Below are positions 1-5,970 of a stretch of DNA of 6,900 nt, one piece after another. The stretch comes from Verrucomicrobiota bacterium. Lineage in GTDB: Bacteria; Verrucomicrobiota; Verrucomicrobiia; Methylacidiphilales; Verrucolacustridaceae. Position 1 is the first letter of the stretch. Each line of letters begins with the position of its first letter. A program made the translations under genes and the position numbers. The stretch is taken from assembly GCA_010024525.1 (NCBI GenBank), contig RGGS01000066.1:1-6900 (forward strand). Reading direction: 5' to 3'. A model generated the notes under the pieces. It was given only the letters and a program-made list of their open reading frames with translations, was not told where the DNA came from and searched no databases.

Positions 1-2
1 GG

Positions 3-584
3 CACAAACCGGTGGTATCCTCTGTATCAATTCCATGCCCGAAGGGAAATATTCTTTTCTTGGGCCGATTATCGAAGGAAAAAGGCGTAGATCACCTTCT
101 GCATGCCTGGCGGTTGGTAAACCATCAGGGAAGAAAGCTGGTCATCGCTGGGGATGGCCCTGAAGCGGGGGCATTGAAGGCTTTATCGCACACTCTTATT
201 CTAGAGAACGTTGAATTTGTTGGTTTTCTGGGAAAGGACGCTCAGCGGGAAGCCTGGAGTCAGACCGCGTTCTCCGTCATCCCGTCTATTTGGAGCGAAC
301 CGTTTCCCTTGACCTTTTTAGAATCCTGGAGCCAGGCGCGCACCTTCGTCGCCAATCGTCTTGGGGCTATGGCTGAAGTGGTGAGAGAGGGAAAAGACGG
401 TTTTCTTTCGGAACCCTTTGCAGAAAAATCTTTGGCCGACCGGATCCAGCTTCTGATCAACACCCCGGATGCATGCACAACCATGGGGCAAGCCGGTCAC
501 CAGAGGATCCTTACGGAATTTCACAAAGGTTTGTGGCTTAGAAAAATGAACGATGTCTTTCAAAAAGTGGTCCTTTCGCCGTAG
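3..584 (+). CDS. Glycosyltransferase family 4 (GT-B fold), C-terminal part, 5' partial
   Basis: The frame is open to the left edge, so the protein starts outside the window. What remains is the nucleotide-sugar-binding C-terminal Rossmann domain of a GT4 enzyme, which transfers a sugar from an activated donor to a growing surface polysaccharide, lipopolysaccharide or glycolipid at the cytoplasmic face of the inner membrane. Seen in order, numbering from the GTG at position 12: ILFLGRLSKEKGVD near residue 14, the donor-loop motif IAGDGPE near 45, VEFVGFLG near 67, and the E-x7-E signature (SEPFPLTFLESW, near 95-106). The segment GAMAEVVREGKDGFL then matches the usual end of the donor site. About 194 residues are visible of a usual 350-400. 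Donor and acceptor cannot be told. The GTG at position 12 lies inside the domain and is not the true start. The next gene begins 15 nt after the stop. Confidence 0.9.
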   Translation, partial: HKPVVSSVSIPCPKGNILFLGRLSKEKGVDHLLHAWRLVNHQGRKLVIAGDGPEAGALKALSHTLILENVEFVGFLGKDAQREAWSQTAFSVIPSIWSEPFPLTFLESWSQARTFVANRLGAMAEVVREGKDGFLSEPFAEKSLADRIQLLINTPDACTTMGQAGHQRILTEFHKGLWLRKMNDVFQKVVLSP

Positions 585-599
585 AATCTTTCCTAAGCG

Positions 600-1265
600 A
601 TGAATCTCTTTAAAAAACCGCCCTATTTTCTTTTACTTGCTGGCATCTTGGCAGGAGTTGTTGCCATAGAGCAGGTGACAACCCTCGCAGTGGGTGACCT
701 TACTTTGGCCCCACTCCTTTCGATTATTGGCTTGGGTCTAATGGCTGTTTTTTTTAACTGGAAACAGGTTCTTTTCAGCATCCCCTTTTTTGTTATCACG
801 AGTTATTATTTGATTCTCGGAACTTCGTTTTTCCCGACCGTTCGAGCTCTCAGTGTTCTCCTTGCAGGGATCTTGGCCGCTTGGGCAGCCAGGCAAAGAG
901 AGAGAATCGAAAATCACTCGAGAGAAATCAACCAGGTGTTGGAAGCCCTGTCGGTTCCCTGGATTCTGAGCGATTCGACAGGCAACATCACCCGTATCAG
1001 CCACGAGGCAGCCCTTCTTGTTTCCCTTCCCGCTGACACCATCATCGGTACATCCTTTTTTTCCTTTTTCACCCCCACAAAGGGGAAGGGTGAATTTATC
1101 CGCATGTATCTAGATGCATTTGAGACTTCTGCACTCCCCGCTAAGGCGAGCCTCGCCATTTCGATGGCCGATACCCAAAGCGTTAAAGTTGAAGCTAATT
1201 TTTCCCGCCTTGATTGTGCCGACGGGTTGCGTCTTTTGACCGTGTTAGAGCTTCAAAAGAACTAG
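600..1265 (+). CDS. Membrane protein with C-terminal PAS-like domain, no visible output domain
   Basis: A 221-residue protein in two halves. Residues about 10-97 hold roughly four hydrophobic helices (near 10-29, 36-53, 57-78 and 80-97), ending in a basic, charged linker (AARQRERIE) of the kind that leads out of a sensor membrane domain. Residues about 107-220 look like a PAS fold: helix EINQVLEALSVP, then WILSDSTGNITRISHEAALL, then GTSFFSFF, and a final strand RLLTVLEL. PAS domains bind small ligands or cofactors and pass a signal to an attached kinase, cyclase or regulator. Here the protein stops directly after the PAS-like part, so it is either a stand-alone sensor working through a partner or a truncated one. 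No clear Shine-Dalgarno precedes the ATG at 600. It follows the glycosyltransferase by 15 nt and is probably co-transcribed. The PAS call rests on pattern, not on a search. Confidence 0.75.
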   Translation: MNLFKKPPYFLLLAGILAGVVAIEQVTTLAVGDLTLAPLLSIIGLGLMAVFFNWKQVLFSIPFFVITSYYLILGTSFFPTVRALSVLLAGILAAWAARQRERIENHSREINQVLEALSVPWILSDSTGNITRISHEAALLVSLPADTIIGTSFFSFFTPTKGKGEFIRMYLDAFETSALPAKASLAISMADTQSVKVEANFSRLDCADGLRLLTVLELQKN

Positions 1266-1269
1266 GAGA
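1264..1269 (+). promoter_or_regulatory. Strong ribosome binding site ahead of a GTG start
   Basis: AGGAGA overlaps the TAG stop of the membrane PAS gene and lies about 5 nt before a GTG at 1274. It is the best Shine-Dalgarno match of the left part, better than those of the adjoining large genes, and it is the main reason to consider the small ORF that follows. Confidence 0.5.
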
Positions 1270-1273
1270 ACCC

Positions 1274-1351
1274 GTGAACCCCCGTGCACCTGATCCGGAA
1301 TATCGCACAAGGCATTTGTGTTCTTGTGAACCCAATTCGTTTGCTCGCTAG
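1274..1351 (+). CDS. Possible small ORF, 25 codons
   Basis: GTG start at 1274 and TAG stop at 1349-1351, giving a 25-residue hydrophilic peptide that begins MNPRAPDPEYRTRHLCSC and has two cysteines as a CSC pair. It fills most of the 99-nt gap between the PAS membrane gene and the secreted-protein gene, and ends 13 nt before the next ATG. Support is only the well-placed AGGAG and the fit to the gap. It has no signal peptide, no membrane segment and no recognised motif. It may be a real microprotein, a translated leader coupling the two neighbours, or chance. Confidence 0.3.
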   Translation: MNPRAPDPEYRTRHLCSCEPNSFAR

Positions 1352-1364
1352 CGCTTGAGGAAAT

Positions 1365-2087
1365 ATGAAATTTAGAAAGCTCTTTTTATTGGGCTTTTTT
1401 TTTCTGCCCACAGCTGTGAAGTCAAACCCACCTGTGGTCATCCCCGTTGAGCCTGACTATGGTGGCGACTACGCTATTTTCGGAGGGCAAAATTATTTAA
1501 CATCGGATGACCACCTAATGCTCGATGCCATGACCGCGACGCATGGTATGGGTCTGATGAAAAGGGTGGAACAGGCTAAGGAACACCTGCAGGCCTTGCT
1601 CAATCCCGTCGAATGGAACCATCTCAAGGCACCGATTGAAATGCAAAAGCAGCTTTTCCTGGTGCTTTATTGGATGGCCGAAGCAGATGACGCTGAGGCT
1701 GATGTGGAGGAAGTGGTCCAGGAAATTTGTCGACGGGGTCAAGCGCAACCCTCCGAGAGCGATGCCACACTTCAGGAAGTCCTTCTCTATAACTTCCGCA
1801 CGGCCCAGTCTTTGGGTGCTTTGGGTTTTGAGGGGCAGGTGAAGCTCGCCCAAGGATTGACTCCCTTGATTACCAAAGGCCCTTGGGAGAATCGTCACGC
1901 TCATGCCGTTCCCATACTCCCTCCCGACCTTTACCCCGCCACGGCCCACCAGCTTTTTAACTACGAAATTTTTGCCGGCCCCCTGCCCCGCAACGACCGT
2001 TCGGCGCTCGCCCCCAGCCAGATCGAGTTTGCCCAAAGACTGATTCAGCGGGGCCTTCTTCCAGCCGATGCCCTAAAAAACCGCTGA
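1365..2087 (+). CDS. Secreted protein of unknown function
   Basis: I do not recognise this 240-residue protein. A GAGGAA ribosome binding site a few nt upstream supports the ATG at 1365. Residues 1-20 form a typical Sec signal peptide: basic MKFRK, a hydrophobic stretch LFLLGFFFLP, and a plausible signal peptidase I site after AVKS, so it should be periplasmic or exported. The mature part opens with a Pro/Gly/Tyr-rich stretch, then becomes mostly helical and acidic (EADDAEADVEEVV near 106-118), and contains HAHAVPILPPD in its C-terminal third. No cysteine pairs, catalytic motif or repeats stand out. The signal sequence is encoded through a run of nine T's at about 1395-1403, a possible slippage site. 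It lies upstream of the M32 carboxypeptidase gene on the same strand with a 42-nt gap. A function should not be inferred from that. Confidence 0.75.
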   Translation: MKFRKLFLLGFFFLPTAVKSNPPVVIPVEPDYGGDYAIFGGQNYLTSDDHLMLDAMTATHGMGLMKRVEQAKEHLQALLNPVEWNHLKAPIEMQKQLFLVLYWMAEADDAEADVEEVVQEICRRGQAQPSESDATLQEVLLYNFRTAQSLGALGFEGQVKLAQGLTPLITKGPWENRHAHAVPILPPDLYPATAHQLFNYEIFAGPLPRNDRSALAPSQIEFAQRLIQRGLLPADALKNR

Positions 2088-2129
2088 CTCGACGTTGTTC
2101 GCGTAAGACTTTCCCTTAACTTCTGATAG

Positions 2130-3644
2130 ATGCCCGACCTTCCCGAGGCTTATCAAAACCTGCGCTCCCGTGGCAGGGAAATCGCTCTTTTGGGAGCCAC
2201 CGGGGGCCTCCTCGGTTGGGATCAGGAAACCCTCTTGCCCCCCAAGTCTCATGGGTTCCGTGCGGAACAGTCAGCCCAGATTTCAGGCATCGCCCACCGC
2301 CTCGCCACGGCCCCCGAAGTCAACGAGTGGCTCTCGGTCTGCGAATCGGCTCAACCGGATCCTCTCACTGCGGAGGGTGCCTGCCTGATCCGCTGGAGAC
2401 ACGATTACAATCGGGCCACACGCATTCCGACATCTTTAGTCGAGGAAAACGAACGAACCGCCGGAATGGCCCGAGCCGCCTGGGTGGAGGCCCGCAAAAA
2501 GGCAGATTTTTCTTCTTTCGCCCCCCATCTCCAAAAATTGGTCTCCTTGTCACGGCAAATGGCCGATCTTTGGGGTTATTCCAACGAACCCTACGACGCC
2601 CTCCTCGAGGGTTATGAGCCTGGATGGTCCACTCGTGAAGTGGCTTCTCTTTTTGGCGAACTCCAGCCCCGCTTGGTGCCCATCGCCGAGAAAGCCTTGG
2701 CCGCCTCCCCCTCTTTCTCCCGAAAGAATCTGTCCGGCCACTACCCGCAAGCCCAACAAGAAAAGTTTCTGCAATCTCTGCTTCCAAAAATCGGTTTCGA
2801 CACGGCCTCCGGCCGCCTCGACACCAGCACACATCCTTTTTGTTCGGGTCTAGGTCCCCACGATACCCGCATGACGACCCGTTACGACGAGACGGATTTC
2901 ACGGTCTCGCTGTATGGGGTTTTTCACGAAGCAGGCCACGGACTTTATGACCAGGGATTGCCGGAAAAAGAACTCGGTACACCCTTGGGGCAGGCGGCAT
3001 CCCTCGGCATTCACGAATCCCAATCCCGTCTGTGGGAAAACCGTGTTGGACGCAGCCACTCGTTTTGGAAGGCCTGGTGGCCTGACTTGATCCATGCCTT
3101 TCCCGACCTTGCCCGACGCTCCTGGGAAGAGGGTTGGCGGGCGTCAAACGCCGTCGAGCGTTCTTTCATTCGGGTCGAGGCTGACGAGGTGACCTACGAC
3201 CTCCATATCCTTCTTCGCTTTCAGATCGAAACCCGCCTGATCTCCGGAGAACTCAAAGTCGCTGATCTTCCCTCCGCATGGAACGACCTTTTTCTTAAAT
3301 TATTTGGCCTGAAGGTCCCCAATGATTCCCAAGGCTGTCTTCAGGACATTCACTGGTCGATGGGTGGATTTGGTTATTTTCCAACCTACACTCTTGGAAA
3401 TTTGACGGGTTCCCAGCTTTGGCAGGCCGCCCAGCTCGATCTGCCGAATCTTCACTCCTGCCTCGAGCAGCGCGACTACCACCCCTTGTTGCAATGGCTC
3501 CATCAAAAGGTTCACGCCCATGGCCGACGCTATCTCGCCAGCGACCTTGTCCGCCATGCCACGGGCAAGCCGCTCAGCCCGGATGCTCACCTCTCCATTC
3601 TGGAAACAAAAGTGAAGGATCTAGGTTCCATCCAGAATTCATGA
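2130..3644 (+). CDS. M32 family metallocarboxypeptidase (carboxypeptidase Taq type)
   Basis: A complete 504-residue enzyme, the usual length for the family. M32 peptidases are cytoplasmic, metal-dependent (Zn or Co) and remove C-terminal amino acids from peptides with broad specificity. The metal site is explicit: HEAGH at residues 266-270 and the third ligand Glu296 in HESQSRLWEN, 30 residues after the first His as in the Pyrococcus enzyme. Other family blocks are present: LLGWDQETLLPP near 27-38, DEVTYDLHILLRF near 352-364, GYFPTYTLGN near 415-424, and HQKVHAHGRRY near the C terminus. No signal peptide is seen, which agrees with a cytosolic place. The start ATG at 2130 lacks an obvious Shine-Dalgarno but gives the normal N terminus. 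The stop overlaps the start of the following glycosyltransferase by 4 nt, so the two are translationally coupled. Confidence 0.96.
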   Translation: MPDLPEAYQNLRSRGREIALLGATGGLLGWDQETLLPPKSHGFRAEQSAQISGIAHRLATAPEVNEWLSVCESAQPDPLTAEGACLIRWRHDYNRATRIPTSLVEENERTAGMARAAWVEARKKADFSSFAPHLQKLVSLSRQMADLWGYSNEPYDALLEGYEPGWSTREVASLFGELQPRLVPIAEKALAASPSFSRKNLSGHYPQAQQEKFLQSLLPKIGFDTASGRLDTSTHPFCSGLGPHDTRMTTRYDETDFTVSLYGVFHEAGHGLYDQGLPEKELGTPLGQAASLGIHESQSRLWENRVGRSHSFWKAWWPDLIHAFPDLARRSWEEGWRASNAVERSFIRVEADEVTYDLHILLRFQIETRLISGELKVADLPSAWNDLFLKLFGLKVPNDSQGCLQDIHWSMGGFGYFPTYTLGNLTGSQLWQAAQLDLPNLHSCLEQRDYHPLLQWLHQKVHAHGRRYLASDLVRHATGKPLSPDAHLSILETKVKDLGSIQNS

Positions 3645-4468
3645 TCTCCCCCTCCCAAATTTCGGTGGTGATCAGCACCTATAACCATCTTCGCCCGCTA
3701 GAACTTTGCCTGGGGGGATTCCGCAACCAGACCACCTCTCCCGGGGAAATTCTTGTCGCCGATGATGGCTCCGGACCCGACACCCGTGCTCTTTTGGAGA
3801 GACTGCTTCCCTCCTTGCCCTGCGCCGCCCGACATCTCTGGCATGAAGACAAAGGTTTTCGAAAGAATATCATTCTCAACCGTGCGCTCGCTGAAGCCAA
3901 AGGCGAGTACCTGGTGCTCACGGACGCTGACTGCATTCCTCATCCCCGCTTTGTCGAGGACCACGCCTCACTCGCCGAACCTGGCTTTTGGGTCCAGGGC
4001 CGTCGCTGCTACCTCAACCAGGCCGCTTCTGCCTCCCTGTCCCCTGGTGAGAGGGTTCCCGGATTCCGTCTCTTCCTTGCCGGAAAGATGGGAGGGGCCG
4101 CCAAGGGATTCCGTCTTCCTTTTCCGGTTCTTAGGCGGAATGCAGGACAAAGGGGCATCATTGGTTGCAATATGGCTGCATGGAAAAGGGACCTCCTGGC
4201 CATCAATGGCTGGGACGAAGAGTATGAAGGTTGGGGACTGGGTGAGGACTCTGATCTTGGGTCCCGGCTCTACCACCTCGGGCGACCCCGAAAGTTTGTC
4301 TACGGCCGCTCAATTCTCTATCATCTTTATCACCCCCCTCTCAACCGAGACCATATTCCCAAAAGCCAGTCCCGCCTTCTTGAAACGATTCAGTCCAGAA
4401 AAGTGCGCTGCGCCAGGGGGGTCGATCAATATTTAAGCCACCAAGCAGGGGTGGGGCGGGATCGATAG
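3641..4468 (+). CDS. Glycosyltransferase family 2 (GT-A fold)
   Basis: A 275-residue GT2 enzyme that transfers sugar from a nucleotide-sugar donor, probably onto a surface glycan. Seen: N-terminal strand ISVVISTYNHLRPL (7-20), donor-binding Asp pair in VADDGSG (39-45), metal-binding DAD (95-97) in LVLTDADC, then GCNMAAWKRDLLAINGWDEE (175-194) and GWGLGEDSDLGSRL (197-210), followed by YHLYHPP. The second half matches the galactosyltransferase-like C-terminal region found in capsule or lipopolysaccharide GT2 enzymes, where the Glu-Asp holds the catalytic base. The frame is open further upstream to about 3419, but the GT-A domain begins right after the ATG at 3641, which sits in an ATGA overlap with the carboxypeptidase stop. 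No Shine-Dalgarno is seen, fitting translational coupling. No membrane segment is visible. Donor and acceptor are unknown. Confidence 0.92.
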   Translation: MISPSQISVVISTYNHLRPLELCLGGFRNQTTSPGEILVADDGSGPDTRALLERLLPSLPCAARHLWHEDKGFRKNIILNRALAEAKGEYLVLTDADCIPHPRFVEDHASLAEPGFWVQGRRCYLNQAASASLSPGERVPGFRLFLAGKMGGAAKGFRLPFPVLRRNAGQRGIIGCNMAAWKRDLLAINGWDEEYEGWGLGEDSDLGSRLYHLGRPRKFVYGRSILYHLYHPPLNRDHIPKSQSRLLETIQSRKVRCARGVDQYLSHQAGVGRDR

Positions 4469-4482
4469 GTCCAAACAAATTG

Positions 4483-4516
4483 AAAATGGGGCGGCTCTCA
4501 TCGAGAGCACCTCGCC
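4483..4516 (-). terminator. Probable rho-independent terminator for the - strand kinase gene
   Basis: GCTCTC (4494-4499), loop ATC, and GAGAGC (4503-4508) form a perfect 6-bp stem. GGCG (4490-4493) and CGCC (4513-4516) can extend it across a 4-nt bulge. Read on the - strand the stem is followed by CCATTTTC, a short T-run, and it lies just after the kinase stop. On the + strand no T-run follows, so it would serve the GT2 gene poorly. The gap between the two convergent genes is only 53 nt. Confidence 0.5.
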
Positions 4517-4521
4517 GCAAT

Positions 4522-5265
4522 CTACCGTCGGCTTTCCGCCGCCATGGCGGCACCCACGATTCCAGCTTCATTATATAGCTTGGCCGGCACCACTTTGGTC
4601 CGAAGGCCCTTGGAGGCGTATGGAAGCCATTTTTCTGATCGGCGGCTTACTCCGCCCCCCACTATCATGAGATCCGGATTGATCAGACTCTCAACTAAAA
4701 GAAGGTACTCCCGAACCCTCTTTGACCACTTTTTCCAACTCCAATCGTGTTTCTCCCTCGCTTTGGCGCTGGCTGTTTTTTCCGCATCTTTACCGTGCAA
4801 GGGAAGATGCCCCAACTCGGTGTTGGGGATCAACACTCCGCGGGTGAAAACGGCGCTTCCGATTCCCGTTCCCAGGGTGATCAAGACCACGGTTCCTTTT
4901 TCTTTTTTTCCGGCACCATACCTCACCTCTGCCAACCCGGCAGCATCGGCATCATTGATGACACGGAATGGAAGCCGCGTCGCCCGCTTGAATATTTGAT
5001 CCGCGTTTTTCCCAACCCAATCTGAAGAAAGATTTGCCGCCGTGCCCACCACGCCATTGCGAATGACCCCGGGAAATCCAACCCCCACCGGCCCCGCAAA
5101 CTGGAAATGCCTGATCATCCGCTGGATGACAACCGTGACAGCCCTCGGAGTTGCGGGCTGAGGCGTCGGCAGATGAAGGTGCTCCGCAAGCATGTGGCCC
5201 GAGGGAAACTCAACGGGCGCCCCCTTGATTCCCGTCCCTCCGATGTCAATACCCAGAACCTTCAC
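4522..5265 (-). CDS. ppgK: Polyphosphate/ATP glucokinase (ROK fold)
   Basis: Phosphorylates glucose to glucose-6-phosphate with polyphosphate and/or ATP as donor, in the cytoplasm. From the GTG at 5265 (247 residues): phosphate-1 loop LGIDIGGTGIKGAPV (4-18), VGFPGV near 62-67, catalytic Asp in INDADAAGLAE (103-113, Asp105), phosphate-2 loop TLGTGIGSA (130-138), PNTELGHLPLHG (147-158), WSWKKWSKRVREYL (176-189) and VGGGVSRRSEKWLP (202-215), ending in NEAGIVGAAMAAE. These blocks match PpgK closely. The Cys-rich zinc motif of ordinary ROK glucokinases and repressors is absent, as expected for PpgK. Start choice: the GTG gives the standard MKVLGIDIGG opening, with GGGAG about 11 nt upstream. A TTG at 5301 would add 12 residues and has GAGG 7 nt upstream, so it remains possible. 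The gene converges on the GT2 gene and diverges from the TPR gene. Confidence 0.92.
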   Translation of the reverse strand: MKVLGIDIGGTGIKGAPVEFPSGHMLAEHLHLPTPQPATPRAVTVVIQRMIRHFQFAGPVGVGFPGVIRNGVVGTAANLSSDWVGKNADQIFKRATRLPFRVINDADAAGLAEVRYGAGKKEKGTVVLITLGTGIGSAVFTRGVLIPNTELGHLPLHGKDAEKTASAKAREKHDWSWKKWSKRVREYLLLVESLINPDLMIVGGGVSRRSEKWLPYASKGLRTKVVPAKLYNEAGIVGAAMAAESRR

Positions 5266-5367
5266 AGAAACATAGTCTCCCAAAATAGCTTTATAGATCA
5301 AACCTCAACCTCGGTGCCTCGCTAGAGATCCGCCGGACGGATATTTCTCTTCCGAGCATCATGCCTG

Positions 5368-5373
5368 TATAAT
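5368..5373 (+). promoter_or_regulatory. Promoter -10 box upstream of the TPR gene
   Basis: A perfect TATAAT preceded directly by TG, in the spacer between the divergent kinase and TPR genes. At a 17-nt spacing the -35 position (5345-5350, TTCTCT) is only a weak match, about three of six. The predicted transcription start near 5380 would give a leader of about 118 nt before the TPR start. Read in reverse the same AT-rich spot gives TATTAT, so it could also serve the kinase gene. Confidence 0.45.
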
Positions 5374-5377
5374 AAAC

Positions 5378-5387
5378 CCATGCATGG
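5378..5387. promoter_or_regulatory. Perfect 10-bp palindrome at the predicted transcription start
   Basis: CCATGCATGG is fully self-complementary and begins 5 nt after the -10 box, covering the expected start site. This is a good place for a repressor operator, but a single short palindrome can arise by chance and no second copy was seen. Confidence 0.25.
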
Positions 5388-5422
5388 CTGTCCCCCCTAC
5401 CCTGTTGAACCACTGCCAACTT

Positions 5423-5465
5423 GTCCCAGCCGGGTTGCGAACAATCCGTGGCTGGGGCTTGTTTC
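5423..5465 (+). ncRNA. Strong leader hairpin followed by T-rich stretch; attenuator or end of a small RNA
   Basis: Outer stem: G5423-C5458 and T5424-G5457, then CCCAGC (5425-5430) with GCTGGG (5451-5456). After a 2-nt bulge the inner stem CGGGTTG (5431-5437) pairs with CAATCCG (5442-5448), with one G-T pair, closed by the loop CGAA. This makes about 15 pairs, followed directly by TTGTTT. It lies between the TATAAT at 5368 and the TPR start at 5498, with no large ORF across it. A transcript from about 5380 to 5465 would be roughly 85 nt and end in a terminator-like hairpin. It does not match tRNA, SRP RNA or tmRNA features that I know. An attenuator for the TPR-inhibitor pair is the alternative. 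Confidence 0.4.
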
Positions 5466-5497
5466 CTAGCGGAAGAATGCAAATTTCCCCATAGCCA

Positions 5498-5968
5498 ATG
5501 GTCAACCACGAAAAATTGCAGGAGGAGCTTGAAGGCTACTGTGGCCTGGGCATGTACGATGAAGCTCTCCGACTCATTTCCTCCCTCAAGACCAGGGGGC
5601 AAGAAGATCTGACCCTAGCTTTTCTTCGCACCCGTATTTTGCGCGCTGCTGGACGCTTTGCCGAAATGCGCAAGACCGCGGAGAAAATTCGCGAGCGCTG
5701 CCCGGAGGAACCCGAAGCATGGGTCTCTCTTGCGGATGCCATGAGGCAAAGTGGCTCGTTGCAACAGGGTCGCCATGTCCTTCAGGAGGCCGAAAAGAAA
5801 TTTCCCAAAAACCCGCACATCAAATTCCAATTGGGTTGTTATCTTTGCCAGTTACAGGATCTCGATCTGGCGCGCTCTTATGTCCAGGCGGCTATTCAGT
5901 TGGATCGCGCCTGGGCCGATGCCGCCAAGCAGGATGCGGATCTGGCTCCTCTTAGGGAAAAGATCTGA
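5498..5968 (+). CDS. Small tetratricopeptide-repeat (TPR) protein
   Basis: A 156-residue protein made almost wholly of TPR-type helix pairs: about 8-31 (GMYDEALRLISSL), 40-70 (RAAGRFAEMRKTAEKI), 72-104 (AWVSLADAMRQSGSLQQGRHVLQEAEKKFPKN) and 106-138 (LGCYLCQLQDLDLARSYVQAAIQLD). The end reads DADLAPLREKI, a tail often seen in such short TPR proteins. TPRs mediate protein-protein contacts; no enzyme domain, signal peptide or membrane segment is present, so it is likely a cytoplasmic scaffold or adaptor with an unknown partner. An in-frame TAG at 5492 shows that the start is the ATG at 5498 or later. There is no evident Shine-Dalgarno, so translation may depend on the structured leader upstream. 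The next gene starts 2 nt after the stop, pointing to co-translation. Confidence 0.85.
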   Translation: MVNHEKLQEELEGYCGLGMYDEALRLISSLKTRGQEDLTLAFLRTRILRAAGRFAEMRKTAEKIRERCPEEPEAWVSLADAMRQSGSLQQGRHVLQEAEKKFPKNPHIKFQLGCYLCQLQDLDLARSYVQAAIQLDRAWADAAKQDADLAPLREKI

Positions 5969-5970
5969 CC

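Noticed and set aside
1068..1094. Inverted repeat TTCACCC/GGGTGAA within the PAS gene
   Set aside because: It lies well inside coding sequence with no T-run after it, so it is not a convincing terminator; it may be chance in a low-complexity stretch.
1515..2036. 173-codon - strand frame opposite the secreted-protein gene
   Set aside because: The + strand frame has a signal peptide, a good ribosome binding site and a longer open frame; the - frame has none of these and reads like antisense sequence.
2365..2834. Long - strand and alternative-frame ORFs inside the carboxypeptidase gene
   Set aside because: Arg/Gly/Pro-rich translations with no motif, fully covered by a well-supported M32 gene with intact catalytic residues; these are shadows of GC-rich coding sequence.
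3419..3640. Upstream in-frame extension of the GT2 gene giving 349 residues
   Set aside because: It overlaps the conserved C-terminal part of the M32 carboxypeptidase, its residues look like out-of-frame Ala/Arg/Pro-rich sequence, and the GT-A domain begins right after the ATG at 3641 in the ATGA overlap.
3753..4436. 227-codon + frame inside the GT2 gene
   Set aside because: It lies in another frame of a gene with clear GT2 motifs, and its translation is Pro/Ser/Arg-rich without domain features.
4544..5325. + strand ORFs across the kinase region
   Set aside because: They are antisense to the PpgK-type kinase, whose motifs cover the whole length on the - strand.
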